A DNA stretch of 64,000 nucleotides, taken from contig NZ_PNEC01000013.1 of NCBI RefSeq assembly GCF_005886345.1, positions 124,001-188,000 on the forward strand. The letters run 5' to 3'. The number at the start of each line of letters is the position of its first letter. The first letter of the stretch is position 1. Origin of the DNA: Pseudoalteromonas phenolica. GTDB lineage: Bacteria > Pseudomonadota > Gammaproteobacteria > Enterobacterales > Alteromonadaceae. A program made the translations under genes and the position numbers. Below, piece by piece: positions 18,866 through 28,208 of the stretch. Under the pieces are notes generated by a model. That model saw nothing but the letters and a program-made list of their open reading frames with translations. It did no database searches and had not been told where the DNA came from.

Positions 18866-18888
18866 CTGTAACTATCTGTTTCTATAAT
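18866..18888 (+). promoter_or_regulatory. Candidate promoter of the Na+/phosphate symporter gene
   Basis: A perfect -10 TATAAT (18883-18888) is directly preceded by CTGTAAC and CTGTTTC (18866-18882), two CTGT half-sites 10 bp apart. The spacing is one base short of a Pho box (11 bp) and a good -35 is lacking. The start codon is 150 bp downstream. An activator-dependent promoter is possible; PhoB control is not shown. Confidence 0.35.
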
Positions 18889-19037
18889 GTTCTCAATTAA
18901 TTTAATGTCATTAAACACTTGAATGATTACACAATCACCAAGATGAAATATTTCTGTAATATTTCTCTGTTTTAATGCCGCCTGAAACAAAAACTTCATG
19001 AAAATGCCATATAAGGCATAAACAAAACGAGAACATT

Positions 19038-20177
19038 ATGAGTGCTTCTAATCAGCAAACACTTTTCAATAAAATCTTAAACTGGGCAGCAATTGCTTTC
19101 TTAGTTTATTTGGTATTAGTTGCCGTTGGTACAGTCAGTGGTGGTTTTAAATTAGCATCTGGCGGTAGTGCTGGTGCTAGAGAGATTTTCTCATTCGCAA
19201 CCAACCCATTTGTTGCCTTATTACTTGGTGCACTTGCAACAGCACTGGTTCAATCATCTTCAACTGTAACATCTGTGATTGTAGGTTTAGTAGCTGGTGG
19301 ATTGCCTATCAGTATTGCAATTCCAATGGTCATGGGTGCAAACATTGGTACTACAATTACTAATACATTAGTTTCTATTGGTCATATTCGTTCTAAAGAA
19401 GAATTCCAACGCGCATTTTCAGCATCAACAGTTCATGACTTCTTTAATCTTCTTGCGGTATTAATCTTCTTACCACTTGAGATCATGTTCGGCTTGTTAG
19501 AGAAATTTGCATCTAGCCTGGCACATTTATTTGTTGGTGATGCAGACCTTTCACTTAAAAGCTACAACTTCATCAAGCCACTAGTAAAACCTGCTGTAGG
19601 TTTAGTGAAAGACGCAGTTAGCTTCTTAGATGGCAAAGCTGTAGGTATTGCAATGGTAGTTATCGGTATTGCAATGATTCTATTTGCTGTAACTACGCTT
19701 GGTAAGTTACTGAAAACAGCTCTTGTTGGCAAAGCAAAAGATTTACTTCACGGAGCCATCGGTCGTGGACCAATAGCAGGTATCAGCTCAGGTGCTGCAG
19801 TTACAGTAATGGTTCAATCATCTTCAACCACTACTAGCTTAATGATTCCACTAGCAGGTAGCGGTGTGTTCACAACTCGTCAAATTTACCCATTCACGTT
19901 AGGTGCTAATATTGGTACTACCATCACAGCACTACTTGCAGCTACATCTATCACAGGTCCAGCAGCAGAAGTGGCACTCACTATTGCCCTAGTTCATGTA
20001 ATGTTTAATGTATTTGCAGTAGCCCTAATCTATGGTATGCCTTTACTACGTGAGATTCCATTACAGCTTGCTGACAAGCTTGCAAAAATTGGCGCTGAAA
20101 ATAAACCTGCAGCGTTAGGCTATGTACTAGGTTCATTCTTCGTACTACCTGGACTAATCATGTTCGCAGTAAGATAA
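19038..20177 (+). CDS. nptA: Na+/phosphate symporter (NptA/PhoU-less Na/Pi-cotransporter)
   Basis: This 379-residue inner-membrane protein couples phosphate uptake to the sodium gradient. It has the two inverted Na/Pi-cotransporter repeats with the duplicated QSSS motif (ALVQSSSTVTSVIVG near residue 73; VMVQSSSTTTSLMIP near 258), each followed by a GANIGTT sequence, and about nine hydrophobic helices. It lacks the C-terminal PhoU-like domain of YjbB-type proteins. Sodium coupling suits a marine bacterium. A GbsR/MarR-like regulator gene follows on the same strand after a terminator. Confidence 0.9.
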   Translation: MSASNQQTLFNKILNWAAIAFLVYLVLVAVGTVSGGFKLASGGSAGAREIFSFATNPFVALLLGALATALVQSSSTVTSVIVGLVAGGLPISIAIPMVMGANIGTTITNTLVSIGHIRSKEEFQRAFSASTVHDFFNLLAVLIFLPLEIMFGLLEKFASSLAHLFVGDADLSLKSYNFIKPLVKPAVGLVKDAVSFLDGKAVGIAMVVIGIAMILFAVTTLGKLLKTALVGKAKDLLHGAIGRGPIAGISSGAAVTVMVQSSSTTTSLMIPLAGSGVFTTRQIYPFTLGANIGTTITALLAATSITGPAAEVALTIALVHVMFNVFAVALIYGMPLLREIPLQLADKLAKIGAENKPAALGYVLGSFFVLPGLIMFAVR

Positions 20178-20195
20178 TATACTGAAGTAAAAATG

Positions 20196-20222
20196 AAAGA
20201 GGAGCCCTGCTCCTCTTTTTTG
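20196..20222 (+). terminator. Terminator of the Na+/phosphate symporter gene
   Basis: AAAGAGGAGC (20196-20205) and GCTCCTCTTT (20209-20218) form a 10-bp stem with a 3-nt loop, followed by T residues (20216-20221). It isolates the symporter from the regulator gene downstream. Confidence 0.9.
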
Positions 20223-20318
20223 TTTTTATTGATCTCCTTCATATTTATTCAATAATTTCCTTGCAATTAAATCCTGCTAAGTCTAAATTGATTTTCAAAT
20301 TATATTGAAACTTTAAAA

Positions 20319-20861
20319 ATGATTTTATCTCAGAAATTAGAAAACTTTGTATTGCACTGTGGTGAAATGGGTAGCCGTTGGGGTTTTAACAGAACGATTG
20401 GTCAAATGGTTGGTCTGTTGGTTATCAGTGAGCAGCCTCTAAGTGCAAATGAGATTGCTGAAGCACTTAGAATAAGCCGTGGTAATGTCAGTATGGGCAT
20501 CAAAGAACTACAATCATGGCAACTGGTTAAAGTCATTCATGTCCCTGGTGATAGGAAAGAATACTATTCACCAAATGGCTCTATTTGGGATTTAGCAAAT
20601 AAAGTTTTTGAAGAACGAAGAAAGAGAGAAATCGATCCGACACTTACTTTGCTTAGAGATTCGATTATAGAACCGGCTCAGTCTAATGAAGAAGCTTATG
20701 CGCAAGAGCAGATGCAGCAGATCCATGACTTATTAGAGACGGTTACTAAATGGTCAGCCGAATTGCAAAGACTCTCACCTGAGCAATTACAGACTCTCAT
20801 GAAGCTAGGCTCTTCGGTCAGTAAAGTAATAGATTTAAAAGATAAGCTTTTAAAGAAATAA
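20319..20861 (+). CDS. GbsR/MarR-like winged-helix regulator
   Basis: This 180-residue DNA-binding protein has a winged helix at about residues 20-90 (SANEIAEALRISRGNVSMGIKELQSWQLVKVIHVPGDRK, positions about 47-85) and a helical C-terminal part likely used for dimerisation. The start (GEMGSRWGFNRTIGQMVGLL) is characteristic of the GbsR family, whose best-known members control osmoprotectant genes. It follows the symporter gene but has its own transcript, 140 bp downstream of a terminator. Its targets are unknown; the ribosome site before the ATG is weak. Confidence 0.85.
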   Translation: MILSQKLENFVLHCGEMGSRWGFNRTIGQMVGLLVISEQPLSANEIAEALRISRGNVSMGIKELQSWQLVKVIHVPGDRKEYYSPNGSIWDLANKVFEERRKREIDPTLTLLRDSIIEPAQSNEEAYAQEQMQQIHDLLETVTKWSAELQRLSPEQLQTLMKLGSSVSKVIDLKDKLLKK

Positions 20862-20890
20862 TTTCACACTTGCAGGCATTAAGCCCAATC

Positions 20891-20920
20891 AAAAAAGGCA
20901 GCTATGAAGCTGCCTTTTTT
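20891..20920. terminator. Bidirectional terminator between regulator and mltB
   Basis: AAAAAAGGCAGC (20891-20902) and GCTGCCTTTTTT (20909-20920) form a 12-bp stem with a 6-nt loop and T-runs on both strands, between two converging genes. Confidence 0.92.
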
Positions 20921-20934
20921 ATATGATAATCGTA

Positions 20935-21951
20935 CTAGATTTTTGGATAGCCAATTCTATCTGACAAATATCCCACGCTTGTTGCAAAGTAATAAGAACG
21001 ATTCCAATGCATTAGGGCTTTGTAATTATCATACGCTAAATACATACGACCATTAATGTCGTCAGGCATAACTAACGCAGCTGTAATATCAACTTTAGGT
21101 AAGTCTGAACCATCCGCTCTTCGTAAACCAAGAGCTTGCCAGTCACTTAAAGAACGCTCTGAATCTTTCCAGTATTCTAGCCATTGTTTACGCGTCTTAG
21201 TGCCTCGTTTTAGGACATACTTATGGTCAAAGTTTTCAGGCAGTTGGATTTGGCGACCCCAAGTCAGATTGTCATTCCAACCAGCTTGTTTTAAATAATT
21301 AGCAATTGAAGCAAATGCATCAACTTCAGTCGTCCAAATATCTTTTCGCCCGTCACCATCGTAATCAACGGCATAAGAATTAAAAGAAGTTGGCATAAAC
21401 TGAGTTTGACCCATAGCCCCAGCCCAGGAGCCTTTAAATTTATCTAAACTAATATGCCCATCTTTTAATATATCAAGTGCAGCCCAAAGCTGACGCTTGT
21501 ACAAAGCCTCTCGTCTGCCATCGAATGCGAGTGTAACAACAGAACTAATAACAGGGTGGCCACCTTGAATACGACCGAAGTTACTTTCAAGTCCCCATAA
21601 GGCAACGATGAATCTAGCTTGTACACCATATTCTTTTGCGATCGTTTCTAAAACAGGTTTATGTTTTGAATATAGGTTTCTGGCTCTATCAACTTTCCAT
21701 TGAGGCACGCGTTTTGGTAAATAAGTTTCTAGGGTTTCAACCACTTCTGGTTGGTTTTTATCCGCTTTTATAACTTTCTTTTTGAATTTAACCGTTGCAA
21801 ACGCTTCGTCGATCAAGGTCTGACTATAACCCTTTTCTAGCGCTTCAACTTTCAAATTTGAAACATATTCATCGAATTTTGCTTGCGTATTAGCAAAGAC
21901 TGAAAATGATAAACTCGAAGCGATTACTAGAGGAAGAACAAATTTAGACAC
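20935..21951 (-). CDS. mltB: Lytic murein transglycosylase B-type
   Basis: The enzyme cleaves peptidoglycan glycan strands in the periplasm, leaving 1,6-anhydro-MurNAc ends. The 338-residue protein has a Sec signal peptide (SSLSFSVFANTQA, no lipobox, so probably soluble unlike E. coli MltB), the catalytic Glu in LWGLESNFGRIQGGHP near residue 118, and GAMGQTQFMPTSF and YDGDGRKDIW, all typical of family 3 lytic transglycosylases. The GTG start (21951) overlaps the last 8 bases of ycgL and has GGAG six bases upstream, so translation is probably coupled. Confidence 0.92.
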   Translation of the reverse strand: MSKFVLPLVIASSLSFSVFANTQAKFDEYVSNLKVEALEKGYSQTLIDEAFATVKFKKKVIKADKNQPEVVETLETYLPKRVPQWKVDRARNLYSKHKPVLETIAKEYGVQARFIVALWGLESNFGRIQGGHPVISSVVTLAFDGRREALYKRQLWAALDILKDGHISLDKFKGSWAGAMGQTQFMPTSFNSYAVDYDGDGRKDIWTTEVDAFASIANYLKQAGWNDNLTWGRQIQLPENFDHKYVLKRGTKTRKQWLEYWKDSERSLSDWQALGLRRADGSDLPKVDITAALVMPDDINGRMYLAYDNYKALMHWNRSYYFATSVGYLSDRIGYPKI

Positions 21952-22225
21952 TATCTACTCCGTTTTGTTTTTTTAATTCATCCAAAAGGTTCTCTTCTTT
22001 TGGTGGTAATTGTAAATAAAACCCTTTTTCAGTTAACTCAGACTGAACAAGAACAATATCAGCAACACCTAAACGTTCTCTCTTAGATAAATCGAACATC
22101 ATGACGTAAATTGGTGTGCCAAACATACCCATTAGAGGTTCAGGAATTTTGCTAAAATCATCACGTTTTTCTATGTAAAGGTAAGTATCTGCTCTTTTTG
22201 AGCTTTTGTATACCGCAGTTAGCAT
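21944..22225 (-). CDS. ycgL: YcgL-domain protein
   Basis: This 93-residue cytoplasmic protein matches the YcgL family (CVYKSxKxxxTYLYIexRddFskVPE pattern, here AVYKSSKRADTYLYIEKRDD, then LMGMFGTPIYVMMFDLSKR and LPPKEENLLDELK). YcgL is conserved in gammaproteobacteria, typically next to minC as here (divergent, 168 bp apart), but its function is unknown. The ATG follows AGGG at 5-base spacing. It probably forms an operon with mltB. Confidence 0.93.
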   Translation of the reverse strand: MLTAVYKSSKRADTYLYIEKRDDFSKIPEPLMGMFGTPIYVMMFDLSKRERLGVADIVLVQSELTEKGFYLQLPPKEENLLDELKKQNGVDSV

Positions 22226-22393
22226 TATAACCCTATAAATTCTTGCTTATATCTTGACAGCACTATAACATGACTAAAAATATAATTGGAAAGTTTAGCG
22301 AGCAACGGCTGAGCCTAAATCTAGCTATAGTACAATGCTTCATATTCTCTCTTTCTAATTTTATAAACTTGATAATTATAAGAACTGCGTAAT

Positions 22394-23092
22394 ATGTCTG
22401 AACAAACATTCGAGTTGAAAGGCAACCTTTTCACTCTTTCTGTATTACATCTATTAACTATCGACTTGGCTCTATTACGCAAAGAGCTAGACGAAAAGAT
22501 TTCACAAGCGCCAAAATTTTTCCAGGGTGCGCCTATCGTAGTTAATCTTTCGCAAGTTCAAGATGAAACAATTGATTTTCTTGAGCTGCGTAACGCAATT
22601 TCGACTTTACAACTCAACCCTGTTGGTGTGTGTAACGGTTCTGAACAACAAAACATTTCTGCTAAAGAAGTTGGCTTGTCAGTGCTCAACTATAGTCAAG
22701 ACGTGCAAAAGCCAAAATCTAATACTTCAGCTGAGGTTATAGAAAAAGAGGTGTATCTACCACCTCAAGTTATTCAAACAACAGTGCGTTCAGGCCAACA
22801 AATTTATGCCAAAGGCAGAGACTTAATTGTGCTTGGAGCAGTAAGTCACGGCGCTGAAGTGATTGCAGATGGTAATATTCATATTTATGGCACTTTGAGA
22901 GGCCGTGCAATAGCAGGCGCTTCAGGTGCACAAGATGCGGCAATTTATTGTCAACAATTAAAAGCTGAGTTAGTTTCAATCAATGGTAGCTATTGGTTAA
23001 GTGAATCACTTCAAGGTGAATATTGGGAACAACCAGCACAAATAATACAGTGTAACGAATCTTTAGAAATAACAGCTTTGGTCAAAGGATAA
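22394..23092 (+). CDS. minC: Septum-site determining protein MinC
   Basis: MinC inhibits FtsZ assembly away from mid-cell and is recruited to the membrane by MinD. The 232-residue protein has the N-terminal FtsZ-interacting domain (about 1-105) and the C-terminal beta-helical dimerisation and MinD-binding domain (about 125-232) with VRSGQQIYAKGRDLIVLGAVSHGAEVIADGNIHIYGTLRGRA-type sequence (RGRAIAGASG). Length equals E. coli MinC (231). It begins the minCDE operon, 5 bp before minD. Confidence 0.95.
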   Translation: MSEQTFELKGNLFTLSVLHLLTIDLALLRKELDEKISQAPKFFQGAPIVVNLSQVQDETIDFLELRNAISTLQLNPVGVCNGSEQQNISAKEVGLSVLNYSQDVQKPKSNTSAEVIEKEVYLPPQVIQTTVRSGQQIYAKGRDLIVLGAVSHGAEVIADGNIHIYGTLRGRAIAGASGAQDAAIYCQQLKAELVSINGSYWLSESLQGEYWEQPAQIIQCNESLEITALVKG

Positions 23093-23097
23093 TTCAG

Positions 23098-23907
23098 ATG
23101 GCAAAAATTATTGTCGTAACTTCAGGTAAAGGTGGTGTAGGTAAAACTACCTCTAGCGCAGCAATTGGTACAGGCCTTGCGCTCAAAGGATACAAAACAG
23201 CCATTATTGACTTTGATATTGGCCTTAGAAACCTTGATTTAATTATGGGTTGTGAACGCAGAGTCGTTTATGACTTTGTGAACGTTATTAATGGCGAAGC
23301 AAACTTAAATCAAGCACTTATCAAAGATAAGCGCGTTGAAAAACTCTATATCCTTCCAGCATCACAAACACGTGACAAAGATGCGCTGACAAAGGAAGGC
23401 GTTGAAAAAGTTTTAGATGAGTTAAAAGAAGAGTTTGACTATATTGTATGCGATTCGCCTGCAGGTATAGAAGCTGGTGCTATGATGGCGCTATATTTTG
23501 CGGATGAAGCAATTGTAACTACAAATCCAGAGGTCTCGTCTGTACGAGATTCAGATCGTATTTTAGGTATCTTACAAAGTAAGTCACGTCGTGCTGAGCA
23601 AGGGTTAGATCCAGTTAAAGAACATCTTCTTCTTACTCGCTACAACCCTGAACGTGTAAACGCGGGTGAAATGTTGTCTGTTGAAGATGTACAAGAAATC
23701 CTTGCTATTGACCTTCTTGGCGTGATCCCTGAATCAACAGCAGTGCTAAATGCCTCTAACTCTGGTCAACCTGTTATCCTAGATAATGAATCTGATGCTG
23801 GACAAGCTTACGCTGATGCAATTAATCGCTTACTAGGTGAAGTCGTTGACTTCAGATTCTTAGAAGTTGAGAAGAAAGGCTTATTCAAGCGTATATTTGG
23901 AGGATAG
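23098..23907 (+). CDS. minD: Septum-site determining ATPase MinD
   Basis: MinD is a membrane-associated ATPase that oscillates with MinE and activates MinC. The 269-residue protein has the deviant Walker A motif [11 protein letters not shown] near residue 10, [23 protein letters not shown] and a C-terminal amphipathic helix ([11 protein letters not shown]) that targets the membrane. Length is close to E. coli MinD (270). minE follows with a 1-nt gap. Confidence 0.97.
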   Translation: MAKIIVVTSGKGGVGKTTSSAAIGTGLALKGYKTAIIDFDIGLRNLDLIMGCERRVVYDFVNVINGEANLNQALIKDKRVEKLYILPASQTRDKDALTKEGVEKVLDELKEEFDYIVCDSPAGIEAGAMMALYFADEAIVTTNPEVSSVRDSDRILGILQSKSRRAEQGLDPVKEHLLLTRYNPERVNAGEMLSVEDVQEILAIDLLGVIPESTAVLNASNSGQPVILDNESDAGQAYADAINRLLGEVVDFRFLEVEKKGLFKRIFGG

Positions 23908-23908
23908 T

Positions 23909-24172
23909 ATGTCATTACTCGATTATTTTCGTTCAGAAAAGAAATCAAGCGCTTCGCTGGCTAAAGAGCGACTTCAAATTATCGTTGCACATGAACGCTC
24001 AAAACGCGGCACGCCTGATTACTTGCCACAGTTAAAGCAAGATATTCTAGATGTTATTAGAAAGTACGTGAAGGTCGACTCTGATGCTGTAAACGTCCAA
24101 TTTGAACAAAATGAAGATGATTTAGCAGTTCTTGAACTTAACGTTACATTACCTGATAACGAAAAGTCTTAA
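23909..24172 (+). CDS. minE: Cell-division topological specificity factor MinE
   Basis: MinE stimulates the MinD ATPase and restricts MinC-MinD to the poles. The 87-residue protein starts with [22 protein letters not shown], includes the anti-MinCD helix region ([12 protein letters not shown]), and the C-terminal dimerisation domain. The ATG at 23909 is one base after the minD stop codon; the ribosome site GGAGGAT lies inside the end of minD. Length matches E. coli MinE (88). Confidence 0.96.
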   Translation: MSLLDYFRSEKKSSASLAKERLQIIVAHERSKRGTPDYLPQLKQDILDVIRKYVKVDSDAVNVQFEQNEDDLAVLELNVTLPDNEKS

Positions 24173-24173
24173 T

Positions 24174-24204
24174 AAAAAAGCCTAGGCAATGCCTAGGCTT
24201 TTTT
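24174..24204. terminator. Bidirectional terminator between minE and rnd
   Basis: AAAAAAGCCTAGGC (24174-24187) and GCCTAGGCTTTTTT (24191-24204) form a 14-bp perfect stem with a 3-nt loop and T-runs on both strands, between convergent minE and rnd. Confidence 0.94.
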
Positions 24205-24225
24205 ATTTTCATCGACAAACTTTAA

Positions 24226-25353
24226 CTATTGCCATTCAGCAAGAACGTCTTTTAAAAACTCCCATCGCCAAGATTTAAGTAGATCTGGCCTAATTAATAA
24301 ACTCCTTGCTTCATCAGTGTATTTCCATTTCCAACTGATCAATTGATTAATTTGTTTTTTTGAAGCAAATACGTCAGCAGGAATTTCTGTGGTCGAAGCA
24401 ACTTGCTTTATTTTAGTTGCAATGTCTTTTGCAGCTCTTTTGTATTGTGGGTAATCAATCAAGCGAAGTAATTTCTCAGGACAAGCTTCTATATCGACTG
24501 ATTTCGCCTGCTCGATGAGGTTTAGAATTTCTTTACCAGAGCGATTTACTTCCATCGCCTCTACACCAGGAATATTTCTCAAAGAAGAAAGGCTAGTAGG
24601 CCGACGCCTTGCTATCTCAACCATATTTTGTTCTTTTAAAACAAAATTCAAAGCTAAATTTTTATTCTTAGCTTTACTCCTTCTCCACGGCGCAAGCACT
24701 TGTAAAGCAGCTAGATCTCGCGGTTTAAGTTGCCACGCATTTTTAATATCTTGGTAAAGTAATTCATCTGGTAATTCGTAAGAACGTTTCTCAATAACCA
24801 ATTGGCTTTCTTCAAGTACAATATGTGTTAAACCCTTTTCTGAGATTTGCTTGTAAATATAATTGAAACAAGGCAACAAATAAAACACATCACTGGCTGC
24901 ATAATCTAATTGCTTCGTTGTCAATGGCCTCTGTAACCAGTTTGTCCTTGATTCACTTTTATCAATCTCTATTTTAAGGATTTGCTTAACCATATTTGCA
25001 AAACCAACACAATTACCTTCACCTAATAATTGCAAAGCAAATTGAGTATCGAACATAGGCATTGGTACAAAACCAGCGAAGTTATTGAACACTTCAATGT
25101 CTTCAGACGGTGAATGAAGTATTTTTAATACATCAGCTGATTTTAAAATTTCCCAAAAAGCAGAATAATCTAACGCTGCTAATGGATCTATTAATGCTAA
25201 GTTTTGTCCGTCGAAAACTTGGATCAGTGCAACTTCAGGATATAAAGTACGACGACGCATGAACTCTGTATCTAATGCCAACATAGTGGCGTCACCAATC
25301 GCTTTTACAAATTGATCTAATTGTTGTTGCTCTGTAATGACTTGGTACTGCAC
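24226..25353 (-). CDS. rnd: Ribonuclease D
   Basis: RNase D is a 3'-5' exoribonuclease acting in tRNA 3'-end maturation. The 375-residue protein has a DEDD exonuclease domain (LALDTEFMRRRT near residue 28, YAASDVFYLLP near 165) and HRDC domains in the C-terminal half (LKPRDLAALQVLAPWRR). E. coli RNase D has 375 residues. The GTG at 25353 is preferred over the GTG two codons upstream, because the AGGAG ribosome site (25363-25359) overlaps the upstream one and lies 5 bases from the downstream one. It lies downstream of fadD, as in E. coli, but behind a terminator. Confidence 0.94.
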   Translation of the reverse strand: MQYQVITEQQQLDQFVKAIGDATMLALDTEFMRRRTLYPEVALIQVFDGQNLALIDPLAALDYSAFWEILKSADVLKILHSPSEDIEVFNNFAGFVPMPMFDTQFALQLLGEGNCVGFANMVKQILKIEIDKSESRTNWLQRPLTTKQLDYAASDVFYLLPCFNYIYKQISEKGLTHIVLEESQLVIEKRSYELPDELLYQDIKNAWQLKPRDLAALQVLAPWRRSKAKNKNLALNFVLKEQNMVEIARRRPTSLSSLRNIPGVEAMEVNRSGKEILNLIEQAKSVDIEACPEKLLRLIDYPQYKRAAKDIATKIKQVASTTEIPADVFASKKQINQLISWKWKYTDEARSLLIRPDLLKSWRWEFLKDVLAEWQ

Positions 25354-25379
25354 TTTCACTCCTAAGCCTTGGGTTATAA

Positions 25380-25403
25380 AAAAACCGGCTTTCGCCGGTT
25401 TTT
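25380..25403 (-). terminator. Terminator of fadD
   Basis: AAAAACCGGC (25380-25389) and GCCGGTTTTT (25394-25403) form a 10-bp stem with loop TTTC. It touches the fadD stop codon (25405-25407), with a T-run on the minus strand, and lies in the short gap before rnd. Confidence 0.88.
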
Positions 25404-25404
25404 A

Positions 25405-27057
25405 TCAATCTTTTAAAGCACGCCTTAGAATTTTTCCGACGTTAGTTTTTGGTAACTCGTCACGGAACTCTACTAGTTTTGGTACTTTATAATTGGTCAA
25501 ATTATCTCGACAATGACTGATTATATCTTTTTCTGTTAAAGATGGGTCTTTTTTAACGACAAATACTTTAACTTGTTCACCACTTATTTCATGCGGTACG
25601 CCAATGGAAGCAACTTCAAGCACACCATCATGCATGGCAACAATTTCTTCAATTTCGTTAGGGAACACATTGAAACCAGACACTAAGATCATATCTTTTT
25701 TACGGTCAACGATATAGAAGAAACCTTCATCATCGTAAGTCGCAATATCACCTGTCGCAAACCAACCATCTTTAAGACATTGCGCAGTAGCTTCTGGACG
25801 GTTGTAATAACCTTGCATCACCTGCGGGCCTTTAACGCAAAGCTCACCGGCCTCACCTTTCGGTGCCTCATCACCGTTTTCTAGAATAATCTTAAGTTCA
25901 GTACTCGGTGCAGGCAAACCGATTGACCCATTGTAACCATCTAAATCATATGGACAAATTGTTACAAGTGGTGCGCACTCGGTAAGTCCATAGCCTTCCA
26001 TTAGCTTGCTCTTGGTAACTGCTTGCCACTTTTCTGCCACAGGGCGTTGAACAGCCATACCGCCACCTAGCGACATTTTCAAATTAGAAAAGTCTAAATC
26101 AGAAAATCCAGGTGTATTCAACAAGCCATTAAATAAAGTATTAACCCCTGTGATAGCAGTGAACGGGTACTTAGCCAACTCTTTAACAAAACCAGCCATA
26201 TCACGCGGGTTAGTGATCAGGATATTATGACCACCATACTTCATAAATGTTAAGCAGTTCGCTGTTAATGCGAAAATGTGGTAAAGCGGGAGTGCCGTAA
26301 TAACAACTTCTTTTCCTTTGTCTAGTACATTGTCTAAACAACCCGAAACTTGCTCTAGGTTACCCACCATATTGCCATGTGAAAGCATTGCACCTTTAGA
26401 TACACCAGTAGTACCACCCGTATATTGCAAAAATGCTAAGTCATCTCTATGAATATCTGGTGCTTTATACGCATTCGGATCAGCACTAACGACTTCATTA
26501 AAAGGAATAGCATTTGGTAATGAAAATGGCGGGACCATCTTTTTCACGCGCTTAACCACGAAGTTAACTAAATGCTTCTTAACTCCGCCCAACATGTCGC
26601 CAATTTGTGTAAGTACAACATGTTTAACGTTTGTCTTACCAATCACGCTTTCAAGCGTATTAGCAAAGTTTGCAAGGATGAAAATTGCTTTAGTTTCAGA
26701 GTCATTCAACTGATGCTCTAATTCTCGCGCTGTGTATAAAGGGTTTACATTCACTACGGTACAACCGGCACGAAGTACACCTAAAATACTAATTGGTGTT
26801 TGCAATAAGTTAGGCATCATCACCGCAACTTTATCGCCTCGACCTAACCCTAATGTATTTTGTAGATAGCTAGCAACTGCTTTTGTTGCAATATCAACTT
26901 GTTGATATGTCATCGTTTTTGACATATTGCTGTACGCAGGTAAAGACGCGTACTCAGTAAAACTTTTGTCAAATAATTCAAGCAGTGAGTTGTAGTGCTC
27001 TGGATCAATTGTTTCAGGCATACCTTTTGGGTAACGCTTTAACCAAATTTTATCCAC
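25405..27057 (-). CDS. fadD: Long-chain fatty-acid--CoA ligase FadD
   Basis: FadD activates imported long-chain fatty acids to acyl-CoA with ATP, committing them to beta-oxidation. The 550-residue protein has the AMP-binding P-loop [14 protein letters not shown] (about residue 212), [33 protein letters not shown] and the C-terminal lysine region [14 protein letters not shown]. The GTG start (27057) has GAGGAG five bases upstream. Length and N-terminus are close to E. coli FadD (561). The fadD-rnd order is shared with E. coli. Confidence 0.93.
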   Translation of the reverse strand: MDKIWLKRYPKGMPETIDPEHYNSLLELFDKSFTEYASLPAYSNMSKTMTYQQVDIATKAVASYLQNTLGLGRGDKVAVMMPNLLQTPISILGVLRAGCTVVNVNPLYTARELEHQLNDSETKAIFILANFANTLESVIGKTNVKHVVLTQIGDMLGGVKKHLVNFVVKRVKKMVPPFSLPNAIPFNEVVSADPNAYKAPDIHRDDLAFLQYTGGTTGVSKGAMLSHGNMVGNLEQVSGCLDNVLDKGKEVVITALPLYHIFALTANCLTFMKYGGHNILITNPRDMAGFVKELAKYPFTAITGVNTLFNGLLNTPGFSDLDFSNLKMSLGGGMAVQRPVAEKWQAVTKSKLMEGYGLTECAPLVTICPYDLDGYNGSIGLPAPSTELKIILENGDEAPKGEAGELCVKGPQVMQGYYNRPEATAQCLKDGWFATGDIATYDDEGFFYIVDRKKDMILVSGFNVFPNEIEEIVAMHDGVLEVASIGVPHEISGEQVKVFVVKKDPSLTEKDIISHCRDNLTNYKVPKLVEFRDELPKTNVGKILRRALKD

Positions 27058-27175
27058 AGTAACTCCTCGTTTATCGTTCTTATTTTAATATTAACCTTAA
27101 TCTATCTAAGGCACTTTAACAATTGAGCAAAAACTCTAATTTACCGATATTCCCACATTTCTCTTCAATGTACAA

Positions 27176-28048
27176 TCAAGATTCATTATATGCGTCGAAA
27201 TGAGATGAAATTGTTTGTAAAGTTTGCGCTGCATTTTCCATATGGCAGTGATGACCTCCAGGCATAACAAATACCGTCAAATTTTGAAAACAATCTCTAA
27301 ATAATTTTAGCTGAGCATCTATCATGGGGTACCCTTGCTCTGCTTTTATAAACAGTGTTGGGGTTTTAATACCATCTAAACAAGACAAAGCTTGTGCTGT
27401 AGAGAACCTGAAACCTGAATGTTGTTTTAAACGTGGATCAGTTTTCAGTTTAACGCCTTGTTCTACAAACTCCGTATTTCGTTTCATCAAAAGTTCGGCG
27501 TTATCATAATCTAATTCTGAAACCTTCATTCTTGCCTTTACAACATCATCAAAACTTCTAAACGATTTGCTGTCCAAACTCTCAGATGACTTCTTTCTTT
27601 GTTTAAAAGCGTTTAATAACTGCTGTTTTGTATCGCTCGGTTTGGTTGTGACTATCCCTATTCCATCAATTAAACTCATAGCTGCAATGCGTTCAGGATA
27701 ACAGGCGGCATATAGATTACAGATCATGGCTCCCATTGAGTGGCCCACTAAGAAAACTTTATTGAAATCAAGCTCTTCAATTAGTCTTTTCAAATCATAA
27801 ACATAATCAATAAAATAATAGTGGGCATCATGACTTTTCCAGTGAGATTCTCCATGCCCTGGCAAATCAATTGTAAGCCAAGTGTAGTCAAGCGTATTCA
27901 AATCCTCAGCGAAGATCGGAGCAAAACTATTACAGTTATCTAACCAACCATGAAGGCAGATAATCAAGTTTTTACCACTTCCTTTAAACTTTCCCGATAA
28001 ACCAAGCTGCTTTAAAGCTTTAAACGTATTTTTTTCGCTACTTGTCAT
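27176..28048 (-). CDS. Alpha/beta hydrolase (SERHL-like serine hydrolase)
   Basis: The 290-residue cytoplasmic protein has an alpha/beta-hydrolase fold: the oxyanion-hole motif LHGWLDN near residue 29, the nucleophile elbow VGHSMGA near residue 104 and the late catalytic His in MPGGHHCHMEN. The HGWLDN start resembles the SERHL family of serine hydrolases; the substrate is unknown. The ATG at 28048 is chosen as the first Met in a plausible context; upstream codons would require a TTG start and add an unlikely hydrophobic tail, but the ribosome site is weak. It lies divergent from the alkaline phosphatase gene. Confidence 0.82.
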   Translation of the reverse strand: MTSSEKNTFKALKQLGLSGKFKGSGKNLIICLHGWLDNCNSFAPIFAEDLNTLDYTWLTIDLPGHGESHWKSHDAHYYFIDYVYDLKRLIEELDFNKVFLVGHSMGAMICNLYAACYPERIAAMSLIDGIGIVTTKPSDTKQQLLNAFKQRKKSSESLDSKSFRSFDDVVKARMKVSELDYDNAELLMKRNTEFVEQGVKLKTDPRLKQHSGFRFSTAQALSCLDGIKTPTLFIKAEQGYPMIDAQLKLFRDCFQNLTVFVMPGGHHCHMENAAQTLQTISSHFDAYNES

Positions 28049-28208
28049 ATTTTCATTATTTAAAAAACACTTAACTGGTAATATCTTTACCTTACTTAAA
28101 ATTAAAAGCAAAAAATATCAGTAAATAATAGCTGAATATTACTCATTAATAATCGAGTGATATTGCTAGATAACTATCTGATCACACGGGAAGAAATAAG
28201 GAACTCAA

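Noticed and set aside
18900..18970. TGTCAT at 18906-18911 and CTGTAAT...CTGTTTT near 18953-18972 as Pho boxes of the symporter
   Set aside because: The first has no partner half-site 11 bp away; the second pair is 13 bp apart.
28049..28208. A Pho box before the alkaline phosphatase gene
   Set aside because: No pair of CTGT-type half-sites at 11-bp spacing was found on either strand; only A/T-rich sequence and a weak inverted repeat are seen.
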